Shown here: positions 9,515 to 17,403 of the stretch, one piece after another | Numbering within the stretch: the stretch's first letter is position 1 | Layout: each line of letters begins with the position of its first letter | Position numbers and translations under genes: made by a program | Assembly (NCBI GenBank): GCA_020846875.1 | Contig: JADLDB010000151.1 | Span: 30,552 to 94,551, forward strand | Direction of reading: 5' to 3' | Source: Myxococcales bacterium | GTDB taxonomy: Bacteria > Myxococcota > Myxococcia > Myxococcales > Myxococcaceae | Length of the DNA stretch: 64,000 bases | The notes under the pieces: model-generated | Told to the model about the DNA's origin: nothing | Database searches by the model: none | What the model saw: the letters and a program-made list of their open reading frames with translations, nothing else

Positions 9515-9679
9515 TCAGTGGTGCTGATCGTTCAGCTTCTTGAGCAGCTCGTGCAGCCGCGCGTCGATGGCGGCCTGCACCTCCGCGTCCGACGGGTGCG
9601 GCTTCGGCTGGGGGCGCGCCGCCAGCGCCACGCCCGCCACCGCCGCCGAGAGAGCCACCATCGCGATCAGCTTCTTCAT
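9515..9679 (-). CDS. Small secreted protein (54 aa)
   Basis: The sequence begins MKKLIAMVALSAAVAGVALA, a complete Sec signal peptide with an Ala-x-Ala type cleavage site near residue 20. About 34 polar, His-containing residues follow, ending in LNDQHH. A strong ribosome site (AAGGAGG) lies just upstream. A possible sigma-70-type promoter is at 9741-9714, and a terminator follows (9483-9455), so it looks like an independent short transcript. The mature peptide is helical and charged. No family is recognised. Confidence 0.75.
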   Translation of the reverse strand: MKKLIAMVALSAAVAGVALAARPQPKPHPSDAEVQAAIDARLHELLKKLNDQHH

Positions 9680-9713
9680 GTCCGTTGCCTCCTTGGGTGT
9701 GATGAGTACCCAC

Positions 9714-9741
9714 AGAGTAGGAGAGGCGCGGCGGTGATCAA
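9714..9741 (-). promoter_or_regulatory. Candidate promoter of the small secreted protein
   Basis: On the minus strand, TTGATC (9741-9736) and TACTCT (9719-9714) are separated by 16 bases, giving a predicted start near 9707 and a leader of about 28 bases that contains the AAGGAGG ribosome site. The -35 is a fair match and the -10 a weak one. A perfect palindrome lies 7 bases upstream of the -35. Confidence 0.35.
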
Positions 9742-9748
9742 TTTTTCG

Positions 9749-9768
9749 GCTACAGGCCGGCCTGTAGC
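9749..9768. promoter_or_regulatory. Perfect 20-bp palindrome, candidate operator
   Basis: GCTACAGGCC/GGCCTGTAGC is a perfect dyad with no loop. It lies in the 139-base gap between the cyaY stop (9819) and the small secreted gene (start 9679), just upstream of that gene's candidate promoter. Neither strand has a T-run after it, so it is not an intrinsic terminator. A binding site for a dimeric regulator is the simplest reading. Confidence 0.45.
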
Positions 9769-9818
9769 GGCACGTGGCTTTCGGCTGGTTCGCCCGGGGG
9801 AAGGCTGCGCGGTGAGCC

Positions 9819-10142
9819 TTACGGCTCGATGCGCTGACCGGTAGCCGCCCACACGCACTCGCGGATCCAGGCCAGCAGCTCCAGGCCCCTGTCCTTGTCG
9901 TCCAGCCACCGCTCGCCGTCGGACGAGGAGAAGTGCACCCCTTCTCCCTTTCCGGCCACCCAGACCTGGTGGACCGCGCGCTGGGTGTTCACCACCACCT
10001 TCTCGCCGGACTTCAGGCCGGTGATGGTGACCATGTCCCCGGTGGCGTCCGCCTCGAGGAGGTCCGGATCCGCCGCGTCGCACGCCTTCACCAGCCGCTT
10101 GAAGACCTTTGACACGGCAGCGGTGTACGCGGCGTCGTCCAT
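9819..10142 (-). CDS. cyaY: Frataxin-like iron donor protein CyaY
   Basis: This is a 107-residue protein of normal bacterial frataxin length. The N-terminal helix (DDAAYTAAVSKVFKRLVKACD) is followed by an acidic stretch (DAADPDLLEAD) that would bind iron. The beta-sheet core then has the family's best-conserved run, VVVNTQRAVHQVWVAG, and a Gly-x-His-Phe segment (GVHF). It ends in a helix with a Trp-containing turn. Frataxin binds Fe(II) and tunes cysteine desulfurase in Fe-S cluster assembly. Co-oriented SixA-like gene lies 20 bases upstream; no isc genes are nearby. Confidence 0.9.
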   Translation of the reverse strand: MDDAAYTAAVSKVFKRLVKACDAADPDLLEADATGDMVTITGLKSGEKVVVNTQRAVHQVWVAGKGEGVHFSSSDGERWLDDKDRGLELLAWIRECVWAATGQRIEP

Positions 10143-10162
10143 GGCGTGGGAAGTAACCGCCG

Positions 10163-10654
10163 TCAGAGGGCGTCGGCCACAGGCTGCCCCGGCGCGCCGT
10201 AGAAGAGCAGCTTGCCCGCAGCCAGGTGCTCGTCCGGCCGCTCGAGGCCGATGACGGTGCCCGGGTTGACCGGCTTCGGAAAGGAAGGCAGCCCCAGGAA
10301 GTGCGCCGCGGCGCTCCCCATCGACGGCTGGTGGCCCACCAGCACCACCGTCTCACCGACGAAATCGCCGAGCAGCGCTTCGATCGCCCCCACCGGTCCA
10401 TCAGGGAACAGCCCGCGGTGCGTCTTCACCGGCCCCTCGTACCCCAGCGCCTGCGCCAGCAGCGTGGCCGTCTGCACCGCCCGCACCAGCGGGCTCATCA
10501 GGATCGTCTTTGGTGTGCCGATGTGGGCTGCCAGCGCCGAGAAGTGCACCGGCAGCGTCTGGCGGGCCCGCGTCGTCAACGCCCGCGCGTCGTCTTCGAG
10601 GCCCTCCGGGACCTCCGCGTCGGCATCGCCGTGTCGGACGAGGATGACTTTCAA
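10163..10654 (-). CDS. sixA: SixA-like phosphohistidine phosphatase (histidine phosphatase superfamily)
   Basis: This 163-residue protein has the catalytic LVRHGDAD (phospho-accepting His) close to the N-terminus, SPLVRAVQTA (second Arg), a Glu-containing middle and GHQPSMG (second His): the SixA layout, at SixA size. SixA removes phosphate from histidine on phosphorelay or phosphotransferase proteins. The likely start is TTG at 10654, which places the RHG motif at the usual distance. An ATG 22 codons upstream (10720) would add a basic, unmatched stretch. The start is therefore uncertain, while the family is not. Confidence 0.82.
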   Translation of the reverse strand: MKVILVRHGDADAEVPEGLEDDARALTTRARQTLPVHFSALAAHIGTPKTILMSPLVRAVQTATLLAQALGYEGPVKTHRGLFPDGPVGAIEALLGDFVGETVVLVGHQPSMGSAAAHFLGLPSFPKPVNPGTVIGLERPDEHLAAGKLLFYGAPGQPVADAL

Positions 10655-10775
10655 GGTGGGCGGTCTCCAGCGCGATTCGAAAAGAATGGTGCGCTCGTAT
10701 TCTAGGGGAGGCAGCCCCACGAGGGCGACCGCAAAGGCTTGCCATGACGCACCGAGCCGGAAGAAGGTCGCCGGC

Positions 10776-11345
10776 GTGCGGGTAGCGCTCTTCCTCTTGC
10801 TGGTGCTGGCGGGCTGCCCGAGGCCCGCAGCGGTGGCGGACGCCGGCCCGGCGGAAGCGCAGGCGGGCGCCGCGGACGCCGGCTGGCTGACGCAAGCGAC
10901 CCTGGACGCGTGGCTCCGCTACCAGCGGGCGCTCCAGGCGCTTCCTCCCGTGGCGCGCGGCGACGCAGGCGTCCCCGGGAAGGAAGACGTGCGGGCCCGG
11001 GCGCGGGCCGAAGCGGTGTTGCGCGCGGACGCGGGGTTGTCGGCCGACGGGGCGGATCGGATCGAGGCGGTGGTGGCGGCGGTGGTGACCGAGCGCACCC
11101 TGGCGAAGCTGGGCGTGCTGGACGCGGTGGAGAAGTTCGACGCGGCGCTCGATCAACTGGGCCCGGAGCAGCGCGCGAAGGCCGAAGCGGCCCTGACCGA
11201 TCTCAAGGCAAAGGCCCCGCAGGCCGCGCTGGCCCCTGTGGAGGCACAATTCGGTGCCGACGCCGTGCGCGTGGTGTTGACTCGCGAAGCCGAAGTGACC
11301 AAGACGTGGGACGCGCTCTTAGAGGCGCGAGGAGACAGAAAATGA
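10776..11345 (+). CDS. Ala-rich predicted lipoprotein
   Basis: This is a 189-residue lipoprotein. A GTG start gives a very short signal peptide (MRVALFLLLVLAGC) with a lipobox Cys at 14. The mature part is Ala/Asp/Gly-rich at first, then helical with many Ala, Leu and Arg. No domain is recognised. Its stop overlaps the start of the acyl-CoA dehydrogenase as ATGA (11342-11345), an odd pairing of an envelope lipoprotein with a cytoplasmic flavoenzyme. Frame upstream of the GTG stays open but shows no coding character. Confidence 0.65.
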   Translation: MRVALFLLLVLAGCPRPAAVADAGPAEAQAGAADAGWLTQATLDAWLRYQRALQALPPVARGDAGVPGKEDVRARARAEAVLRADAGLSADGADRIEAVVAAVVTERTLAKLGVLDAVEKFDAALDQLGPEQRAKAEAALTDLKAKAPQAALAPVEAQFGADAVRVVLTREAEVTKTWDALLEARGDRK

Positions 11346-12988
11346 CCCGAGCCAACTGGTATTCGTCCGAGCCCGCGCTCACCCGCATCCTCCGCCGCCG
11401 CCTGGGCCCCGCCTACGAGAAGGCGAAGGGTCGCCTGGAGAAGATGGGCGACGGCGCGGCCAACGAGGGCGCGGCCCTGGCCCACGTCGCGGATCACAAC
11501 GGCCCCAGGCTCGTCACGCACGATCGCCTGGGCGAGCGCATCGACGAGATCGAGTACCACCCGGCGTACCGGCAGTTGCAGCAGCTCGGCTACGGCGGCG
11601 GCATCGTCGCGGCTACCTACAACCCGGCGCTGGCGGCGGAGCGCGGCGAGGCGCCCAAGTCGCTCACCTTCGCGCTGGGCTACCTGTTCGGCCAGGCGGA
11701 GGCGGGCATGTTCTGCCCGGTGTGCATGACGGACGGCGCCGCGCACCTGCTCGATCAGCACGCCACCAAAGAGCTCCAGGAGCGCTTCATCCCCCCTCTG
11801 GCGTCCACCGATCTCTCCACCCTCTACACCGGCGCGATGTTCCTCACCGAGAAGGAGGGCGGCAGCGACGTCGGCATGGTGAAGACGGTGGCCAAGGGCG
11901 GCAAGGGCGTGCCTGGCGAGGCGGTGACCCTGTACGGGGACAAGTGGTTCTGCAGCAACGTCGACGCGGACGTGATCATGATCCTCGCGCGGCCCGAGGG
12001 CGCCGGCCCCGGCACGAAGGGCCTGGGTCTTTACGTGCTGCCGCGCACCCTGGAGGGCAAGCGCAATGGGTACCGGATCGATCGGATCAAAGACAAGCTG
12101 GGCGAGCGCAGCTTCCCCACCGGCGAGGTGACGCTGGACGGTGCCAGGGCCTTCCTCCTCGGCGGCCCGGGTGAGGGCTTCCACCAGATGACGGAGATGC
12201 TGAACCTCTCGCGGCTCTACAACGCGGTGGCCTCGGTGAGCGGCATGCGCCGCGCGCTGGTGGAGGCGCTGGCCTGGAGCGAGACGCGGGTGGCCTTCAA
12301 GAAGCCCGTGATCCAGCACCCGCTGATGTCCGAGGTGCTGATGGACATGGCCTGCGAGCAGCGGGTGGCGCTCAACTGGGCCTTCCGTGGCGTGGCGCTG
12401 ATGGATCGGATGGAGACGCGCAAGGCCTCCGAGGAGGAGCGCCGCACCCTGCGGATGATGACCCCGCTGCTCAAGTACTGGCTGGGCAAGCGCGCGGTGG
12501 AGGTGGTGCAGGAAGGCGTCGAGGCGCTGGCCGGCAACGGCTACATCGAGGACTGGCCGATGGCCCGCGTGCTGCGCGACGTGCACGTGCTGCCGATCTG
12601 GGAAGGCACCACCAACATCCTGGTGCTGGACACCTTCCGGGCGATCAAGAAGGAAGCCGGCCACGAGATGCTGCTCGCCGAAGTGGAGAAGGGCCTCGCC
12701 GAGGCGCCGGGCGAGCTCAAGGCCCGCCTCACGCAGCTCACCGATGAGCTCAAGGCTGGCCTGGTGGAGCTGGCCGGCGACCCGCGCGCCGAGCACGCGC
12801 TCAAGGACTGGACGGATCGCGCCGCGCTCCTGTGGAGCATCACCACGTCCCTGTCCAAGGCGGCCGGCTTCGGCACCGACACCGACGTCCGCGCTGCCCG
12901 CCGCGTGCTGGCGCGCCGGGCGCCGGTGGGGCTGCTGCGCACCGATCGCGCCACGCCCGACGAGGTCCGCGCGATCGCCTTCTCGTAA
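11342..12988 (+). CDS. AidB-like acyl-CoA dehydrogenase
   Basis: This 548-residue FAD enzyme is longer than the usual 380-400, because an N-terminal domain of about 150 residues and a C-terminal tail flank the core as in AidB and other large acyl-CoA dehydrogenases. LTEKEGGSDVG is the FAD/substrate loop. LPIWEGTTNILVLD holds the Glu that acts as catalytic base in short-chain enzymes and is the AidB-type ending of the core. The C-terminal 100 residues are helical. It likely oxidises an acyl-CoA; the alternative is a DNA-associated AidB role. The ATG is fixed by the 4-base overlap with the lipoprotein gene. Confidence 0.88.
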   Translation: MTRANWYSSEPALTRILRRRLGPAYEKAKGRLEKMGDGAANEGAALAHVADHNGPRLVTHDRLGERIDEIEYHPAYRQLQQLGYGGGIVAATYNPALAAERGEAPKSLTFALGYLFGQAEAGMFCPVCMTDGAAHLLDQHATKELQERFIPPLASTDLSTLYTGAMFLTEKEGGSDVGMVKTVAKGGKGVPGEAVTLYGDKWFCSNVDADVIMILARPEGAGPGTKGLGLYVLPRTLEGKRNGYRIDRIKDKLGERSFPTGEVTLDGARAFLLGGPGEGFHQMTEMLNLSRLYNAVASVSGMRRALVEALAWSETRVAFKKPVIQHPLMSEVLMDMACEQRVALNWAFRGVALMDRMETRKASEEERRTLRMMTPLLKYWLGKRAVEVVQEGVEALAGNGYIEDWPMARVLRDVHVLPIWEGTTNILVLDTFRAIKKEAGHEMLLAEVEKGLAEAPGELKARLTQLTDELKAGLVELAGDPRAEHALKDWTDRAALLWSITTSLSKAAGFGTDTDVRAARRVLARRAPVGLLRTDRATPDEVRAIAFS

Positions 12989-13123
12989 GGCGCGTGAGCA
13001 AACGTAAAGGCGCGGTGCCGCCCGCGCACACCACCGGCATGTCAGGGCTCCAGTCGAACGCGCGCCAGGTCCGCTGACTCTGAGGGGTTGCGGCTGGCCC
13101 CGGGGCTGCACACGCGCGCCGCC

Positions 13124-13477
13124 ATGATCAAAGCCCTGGCCGTCGTCTGTGTGCTGAGCGCTGCGCCCGCCCTCGCCTCGAGTCCCCGCATCAACCTACA
13201 GGTGCCGGGGAAGCAGGCGAAGAAGGTGCGCGTGCAGTTGACGAAGACGCTGTGCCGCGAGTTCACCTGCGTGTCGCCGAAGAAGGGCGAGCCGGTGCCG
13301 GTGGACGCGATCGTCTACGCGGAGGTGTCGAAGAAGCGCGTGGGCGTGAAGGTCTTCACCGATCCCTCCGCGCCGGACGTGAGCGAGTCCTTCGGCCTGG
13401 CCAAGAAGGGCACCCTGGGGGCGAAGCAGCTGACCCAGGTGGTGGCAGCGGTGTCGGGTGTGGTGGCACCCGACTGA
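13124..13477 (+). CDS. Small secreted protein of unknown function
   Basis: This is a 117-residue protein with a signal peptide (MIKALAVVCVLSAAPALASS, cleavage after ALA). The mature domain is basic, with two Cys close together (LCREFTC) that could form one disulfide, and a beta-rich middle. No family is recognised. The ATG at 13124 is preferred over an in-frame start at 13088, which would put 12 residues in front of the signal peptide. The 135-base gap upstream holds no convincing promoter. Confidence 0.65.
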   Translation: MIKALAVVCVLSAAPALASSPRINLQVPGKQAKKVRVQLTKTLCREFTCVSPKKGEPVPVDAIVYAEVSKKRVGVKVFTDPSAPDVSESFGLAKKGTLGAKQLTQVVAAVSGVVAPD

Positions 13478-13587
13478 CCTTTCAATTCTGCAATGCAGCG
13501 GCGGAAGTGAAAGGCCTGGCCGGCGAATTTCCGAGCGATTTCAGGAACTCAGTCGCGGCACTGAATCTGCTCTCACAAGCCGGTGAG

Positions 13588-14031
13588 ATGCTCGAGACGT
13601 TCGAAGTTCGCGACCTCCCTCGCCAGAAGACGGCGCAGGTTTTGGAGTCCACTCCGCTGCGCGTCGTGGCCGACATGGTGCGCGCGGGCAGCCTGTCCTT
13701 CGTGGTGGTGATGGTGCCGGGCGAGCCTCTGCGGGGCGCGGTGCGGGGCGACGCCATCTTGAGGGTGGTGGCCCGCAGCCCGGACGCGCCGGTCGGCCTG
13801 CTGCCGCAGTTGGGTGTGGTGCAGGTGGTGCCGAATACGCGGCTGGTAGACGCGGTGCGGCTGGCCTCGCAGCCCAACGTGGGCGTGCTGCTGTCCATCG
13901 AGGAGTCCGGCTGGTGGGTGGTTTCCCGGGACGAGCTGCTCTCGTTCGACTCGTGGGAGCCGCTCCGGCTGGCACGCGAGGCGCGCCTGGCTGCGGAGGG
14001 CGTCGCCGCGCCCGGTGCCGACGCCGCCTGA
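13588..14031 (+). CDS. Protein resembling a CBS-domain pair
   Basis: This protein of about 147 residues has two similar halves. Each has a strand-helix-strand pattern ending in a small hydrophobic run (STPLRVVADMVRAG with FVVVMVPG; NTRLVDAVRLAS with VGVLLSIEE), which resembles CBS modules that bind adenine nucleotides. I cannot prove the family by eye. The ATG at 13588 is chosen because the sequence before it is less GC-rich and looks non-coding; a GTG at 13507 is possible. It ends 9 bases before the convergent Gly-rich lipoprotein gene. Confidence 0.5.
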   Translation: MLETFEVRDLPRQKTAQVLESTPLRVVADMVRAGSLSFVVVMVPGEPLRGAVRGDAILRVVARSPDAPVGLLPQLGVVQVVPNTRLVDAVRLASQPNVGVLLSIEESGWWVVSRDELLSFDSWEPLRLAREARLAAEGVAAPGADAA

Positions 14032-14040
14032 AGTCCCGCC

Positions 14041-15015
14041 CTACAGCTTCATCAACTGCGTCGTCCCCTGCTCGGTGGCGTTGGTCGTCCGCTCGCGCAG
14101 CTCCAGGACGGCGGAGTTGCCGCTCCCCTGCACGCACGAGTCGAAGGTGCGGGTGGTGGACCCGGCGGTGATCGAGATCACCCCATTCTGGCTCGTGTAC
14201 GTGCCCGACTCGTTGAAGGTGCTGGAGCCGGCCAGCGTGCAGTTGCAGCCCTGACCGGCCGCCGCGCAGGTGGCGGTGGGCACGGTGTTGCGGAGCAACT
14301 GCTCGATGGCCGAGCAGCCCAGGGAGGCGCACGACGCCGGCAGGTTGACGGTGGTGGTGAAGGTGGTGGTCACCGTACGGGTGACGCTGGCCGCGGTGAA
14401 GGTGACCTGTCCCGACAGCGTGGTGTTGGAGCTGACCGTGCTGATCGTCGGGCAGAGCTGGCGGTAGTCGGCCAGCGGATCGTCCGCGCAGGCCGCCGTG
14501 TAGAACCAGGTGCCGCCCAGGTTGCCCGCGCAGGGAGTCACCATGGCGCAGTTGCCGGTGGTGACGGTGACGATGGTGCCGCCCCCGCCGCCCGCGCCCC
14601 CGCCCAGTCCCCCGCCGGCGCCTCCACCGAGGCCGCCTCCCGCACCGCCACCGAGGCCGCCTCCTCCCCCTCCGCCGGTCGCTCCTCCGCCGGTGCCACC
14701 GCCCGTTGCGCCACCGCCGCCGCCGGCACCGCCGCCACCACCACCGCCCGTGGCCCCACCGCCCGCGCCGCCGCCCGTAGCCGGGTTCCGGCAGACGTTG
14801 AACTGACAAACTTCCCCCGTGCCGCACGTGCGGCACGACTCGCCACCCGTCCCGCAGGCGTTGAGGGCCGTCCCGATCTGGCACTGCCCGGCGCCGTCGC
14901 AGCAGCCGGTGCACGAGGTGGACGTGCAGGGCGGCGTGGAGCTGCCGCAGGACGCGCCCAGCGTGAGGAGCAAGCCAGCGGCGACGCCGGCGACGAAGGG
15001 CAGGGTGAGACGCAC
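14041..15015 (-). CDS. Predicted lipoprotein with Cys-rich head and poly-Gly linker
   Basis: This is a 324-residue protein. A signal peptide (MRLTLPFVAGVAAGLLLTLGASC) ends at a Cys in an imperfect lipobox. Residues about 25-75 are Cys-rich (CTSTSCTGCCDGAGQC). Residues about 80-145 are almost only Gly with scattered Ala, Thr and Leu. The C-terminal domain of about 180 residues is Thr/Ser-rich, beta-like and has eight or more Cys. This head-linker-domain plan is common among myxobacterial surface lipoproteins, but no function is known. The linker's DNA is a simple G/C repeat likely to vary in length between strains. Confidence 0.7.
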   Translation of the reverse strand: MRLTLPFVAGVAAGLLLTLGASCGSSTPPCTSTSCTGCCDGAGQCQIGTALNACGTGGESCRTCGTGEVCQFNVCRNPATGGGAGGGATGGGGGGGAGGGGGATGGGTGGGATGGGGGGGLGGGAGGGLGGGAGGGLGGGAGGGGGTIVTVTTGNCAMVTPCAGNLGGTWFYTAACADDPLADYRQLCPTISTVSSNTTLSGQVTFTAASVTRTVTTTFTTTVNLPASCASLGCSAIEQLLRNTVPTATCAAAGQGCNCTLAGSSTFNESGTYTSQNGVISITAGSTTRTFDSCVQGSGNSAVLELRERTTNATEQGTTQLMKL

Positions 15016-15057
15016 GAGGGACCTCCGGGGAAACGGCCCTTGCGGGGACTTAGCCTG

Positions 15058-17403
15058 TCAGTCGTCCACCGTCACCGTCACCGGCGCGCTGGCCACCGCG
15101 GAACGGGCCAGCCGCGCGCGAATGACGTGTCGCCCCGGGGCCAGGGACCAGCGCAGCTCGTGCGGGTAGCCCACCTTCGCCACCGGCGTGTCGTCCACCA
15201 GCCAGATGATCTCCTCGTCGGCGGGCGTGACGCTGGCGGCGAAGCGCACCGTGTTCAGCTCCGGCGGCGTGTTGGGATCGACGAGGAAGCGCGACCGTGG
15301 CCGCGGCTCGGTGACGGCCAGCTTCGGCTCCACCGCCGCCGCCGCAGGGCAGAGCGGCGACGAGGCCGTCGGCGCGACGGTGAGGCGCTGGGATCTCGCC
15401 CAGGGTGCGTACGCCTCGGGCAAGGCCAGCATGGGCCGCGTCACCGTGAAGCGGGCCGGACACGACGGCCCCGCGCGCAGCCCGTTGCGCACGTCCAGCG
15501 GCACGTCCACGTGGAAGGGGCAGCTTTCCGTGGGCTCGGTCCCCTTGAGGAAGGTCTCGCTGTGCACGTGCGTGCAGCCGGGCCCGGGCCGCCGGCCGGA
15601 CAGCGCGCACACCTCCACCTGCGTGGCGTGCGGCGGGAGGGGGAACTCCAGCGCGGGTGACAGGTGCGGTGCACGCGTCGGCATCACCTCGTCCATCACC
15701 CGGTGCAGCGCCGGCGCCGCGGCCGTGCCGCCCGACGCGAGGTGCATGCGCCGCCAATCGTGGTTGCCCACCCAGGTGACGATCAGCAGGCGGTCGCTGA
15801 AGGCCGTCACCCACGCGTCGCGATAGCCCTGGCTGGTGCCCGTCTTGATCGCCACCGCGTAGTCGAAGTCCAGGGGGCCGCCGGGCGGGAAGGCCGGTCG
15901 CCGCGCCTCCGGATCCGCGAGCAACCTCGCGGTGAGCATCGCGGCGTCGGTGGACAGCAGGCGTGCCCCGGCCGCCGGTGGCCCGCTGCGCGAGAGCTTC
16001 AAGGGGATCGTCTCGCCGCGGTTCGCCAGCGCGGTGTACAGCGTGGCCAGCTCCCAGGGCGTCACGTGCAAGGCGCCGATCGCCAGCGCCAGGCCGTACG
16101 CGTCCGGCTCGTAGCTGACGGCCGCCACGCCGCCGCGATCGAAGCGCGCGACCGCTTGATCGACGCCCACGTCCGACAGCACCCGCAGCGCGGGGATGTT
16201 CCGCGAGTTGCCCAGCGCCTGCTTGAGCAACATCGGCCCGGACCAGGTGTGGGTGATGTTCTCGGGCAGGTACAGCCCGCCGCCGGGGAGCTCGAAGGCC
16301 ACCGGGGTGTCCGCCAGCTCCGTCGCCGCGGTGTGGCTGCCCTTCTCCAGCGCCATGCCGTAGATGAAGGGCTTCAAGCTCGAGCCGGGCGAGCGCTTCG
16401 CCTGCACGAAGTCGATCGCCCCGTGCGCGCCCACGTCGAAGTAGTCCGCGCTCCCCACGTAGGCCAGCACCTCGCCCGTCGGCAGATCGACCACCAGCCC
16501 CGCCGTGTTCCCCGCCCCCTGCGCGCGGAGGCGCCAGAGGTTCTCGACCAGCGCCCGGTGCGTGACGCGCTGGATCTCCAGGTCCAGGGTGGCGTGGTGG
16601 AGGAAGCCGGGCTCCTTCACCAGCTCGGCCTGCAGCGCGAGCACCGCGTGGAGCGTCTCCGGCGCGCGGCGCGGCTGCGGCACGACGTGGAGATCGGACG
16701 ACTGGGCGATCCGCAGGTCCTCGTCGGAGAGGATCCCCCGCTCGTGCAACTGGAGGAGGATCCGCCGCGCGCGGGTGAGCGCCAGCGCGTGGCCCCCCTT
16801 CGTCCAAGGCGTCATCTTCCCCGGCTGCTGGGGGAGCGCCGCCAGGTAGGCCGCCTGCAGCCAGGACAAGTCCTCCACCGGCTTGTCGAAGTAGAGCCGC
16901 GCCGCGCGCCCCACGCCGTGGCAGCGATTCCCGTACGGCGCGATGGTGAGGTACTGCCGCAGCACCGCGTCCCGGCCATTCTCGTGCACGAGCAGCAGCG
17001 CCTCGGCCGCTTCGTGCAGCTTGGCGAAGAGCGTGCGCGCCCGGGGGTGCTGCAGCCGCGCGACCTGCATCGGGATGGTGGAGGCGCCGGAGATGACCTT
17101 CCGGTTGCGCACGTTCTGCCACGCCGCGCGCGCCACCGACGGGAGGTGCACGCCGGGGTGATCCTCGAAGTGGCGATCCTCTGTCTCCAGCGTGGTGATG
17201 ACGATCTTCTCCGGGACCGTCACCGGGAGCGGCCAGAAGCCCCAGGCTTCGTGCGTCCCGGGGACTTCGCCCAGGAAGCGGCCGGTGCGATCGAGGATGA
17301 GGTGCGAGGGCGTGGAGGTGTGGAGGGTGGGGTCGAGGGAGCGGAGGAAGGCCGCGGAGCCGGCGCAGAGGATGAGCACGGCGATGAGGAGCCGGCGCCT
17401 CAC
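15058..17403 (-). CDS. pbpC: Penicillin-binding protein 1C (bifunctional)
   Basis: This 781-residue class A PBP is anchored by one N-terminal helix. The glycosyltransferase domain carries E-D-x-x-F-x-x-H-x-G (Glu75 catalytic; ETEDRHFEDHPG). The transpeptidase has S341-S-L-K344, S400-R-N402 and K520-T-G522, so all three active-site motifs are intact. The C-terminal part (about 610-781), with VCALSGRRPGPGC, matches the domain that distinguishes PBP1C. It builds and cross-links peptidoglycan in the periplasm. GTG start overlaps the alpha-2-macroglobulin stop (GTGA, 17400-17403), the same pairing as yfhM/pbpC in Escherichia coli. The third gene of this operon is not part of that known pair. Confidence 0.95.
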   Translation of the reverse strand: MRRRLLIAVLILCAGSAAFLRSLDPTLHTSTPSHLILDRTGRFLGEVPGTHEAWGFWPLPVTVPEKIVITTLETEDRHFEDHPGVHLPSVARAAWQNVRNRKVISGASTIPMQVARLQHPRARTLFAKLHEAAEALLLVHENGRDAVLRQYLTIAPYGNRCHGVGRAARLYFDKPVEDLSWLQAAYLAALPQQPGKMTPWTKGGHALALTRARRILLQLHERGILSDEDLRIAQSSDLHVVPQPRRAPETLHAVLALQAELVKEPGFLHHATLDLEIQRVTHRALVENLWRLRAQGAGNTAGLVVDLPTGEVLAYVGSADYFDVGAHGAIDFVQAKRSPGSSLKPFIYGMALEKGSHTAATELADTPVAFELPGGGLYLPENITHTWSGPMLLKQALGNSRNIPALRVLSDVGVDQAVARFDRGGVAAVSYEPDAYGLALAIGALHVTPWELATLYTALANRGETIPLKLSRSGPPAAGARLLSTDAAMLTARLLADPEARRPAFPPGGPLDFDYAVAIKTGTSQGYRDAWVTAFSDRLLIVTWVGNHDWRRMHLASGGTAAAPALHRVMDEVMPTRAPHLSPALEFPLPPHATQVEVCALSGRRPGPGCTHVHSETFLKGTEPTESCPFHVDVPLDVRNGLRAGPSCPARFTVTRPMLALPEAYAPWARSQRLTVAPTASSPLCPAAAAVEPKLAVTEPRPRSRFLVDPNTPPELNTVRFAASVTPADEEIIWLVDDTPVAKVGYPHELRWSLAPGRHVIRARLARSAVASAPVTVTVDD

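Noticed and set aside
13095..13110. Sigma-54-like TGGCCC-N5-CTGCA before the small secreted protein
   Set aside because: It keeps only the GG and GC cores, is within 14 bases of the ATG, and such matches are common by chance in GC-rich DNA.
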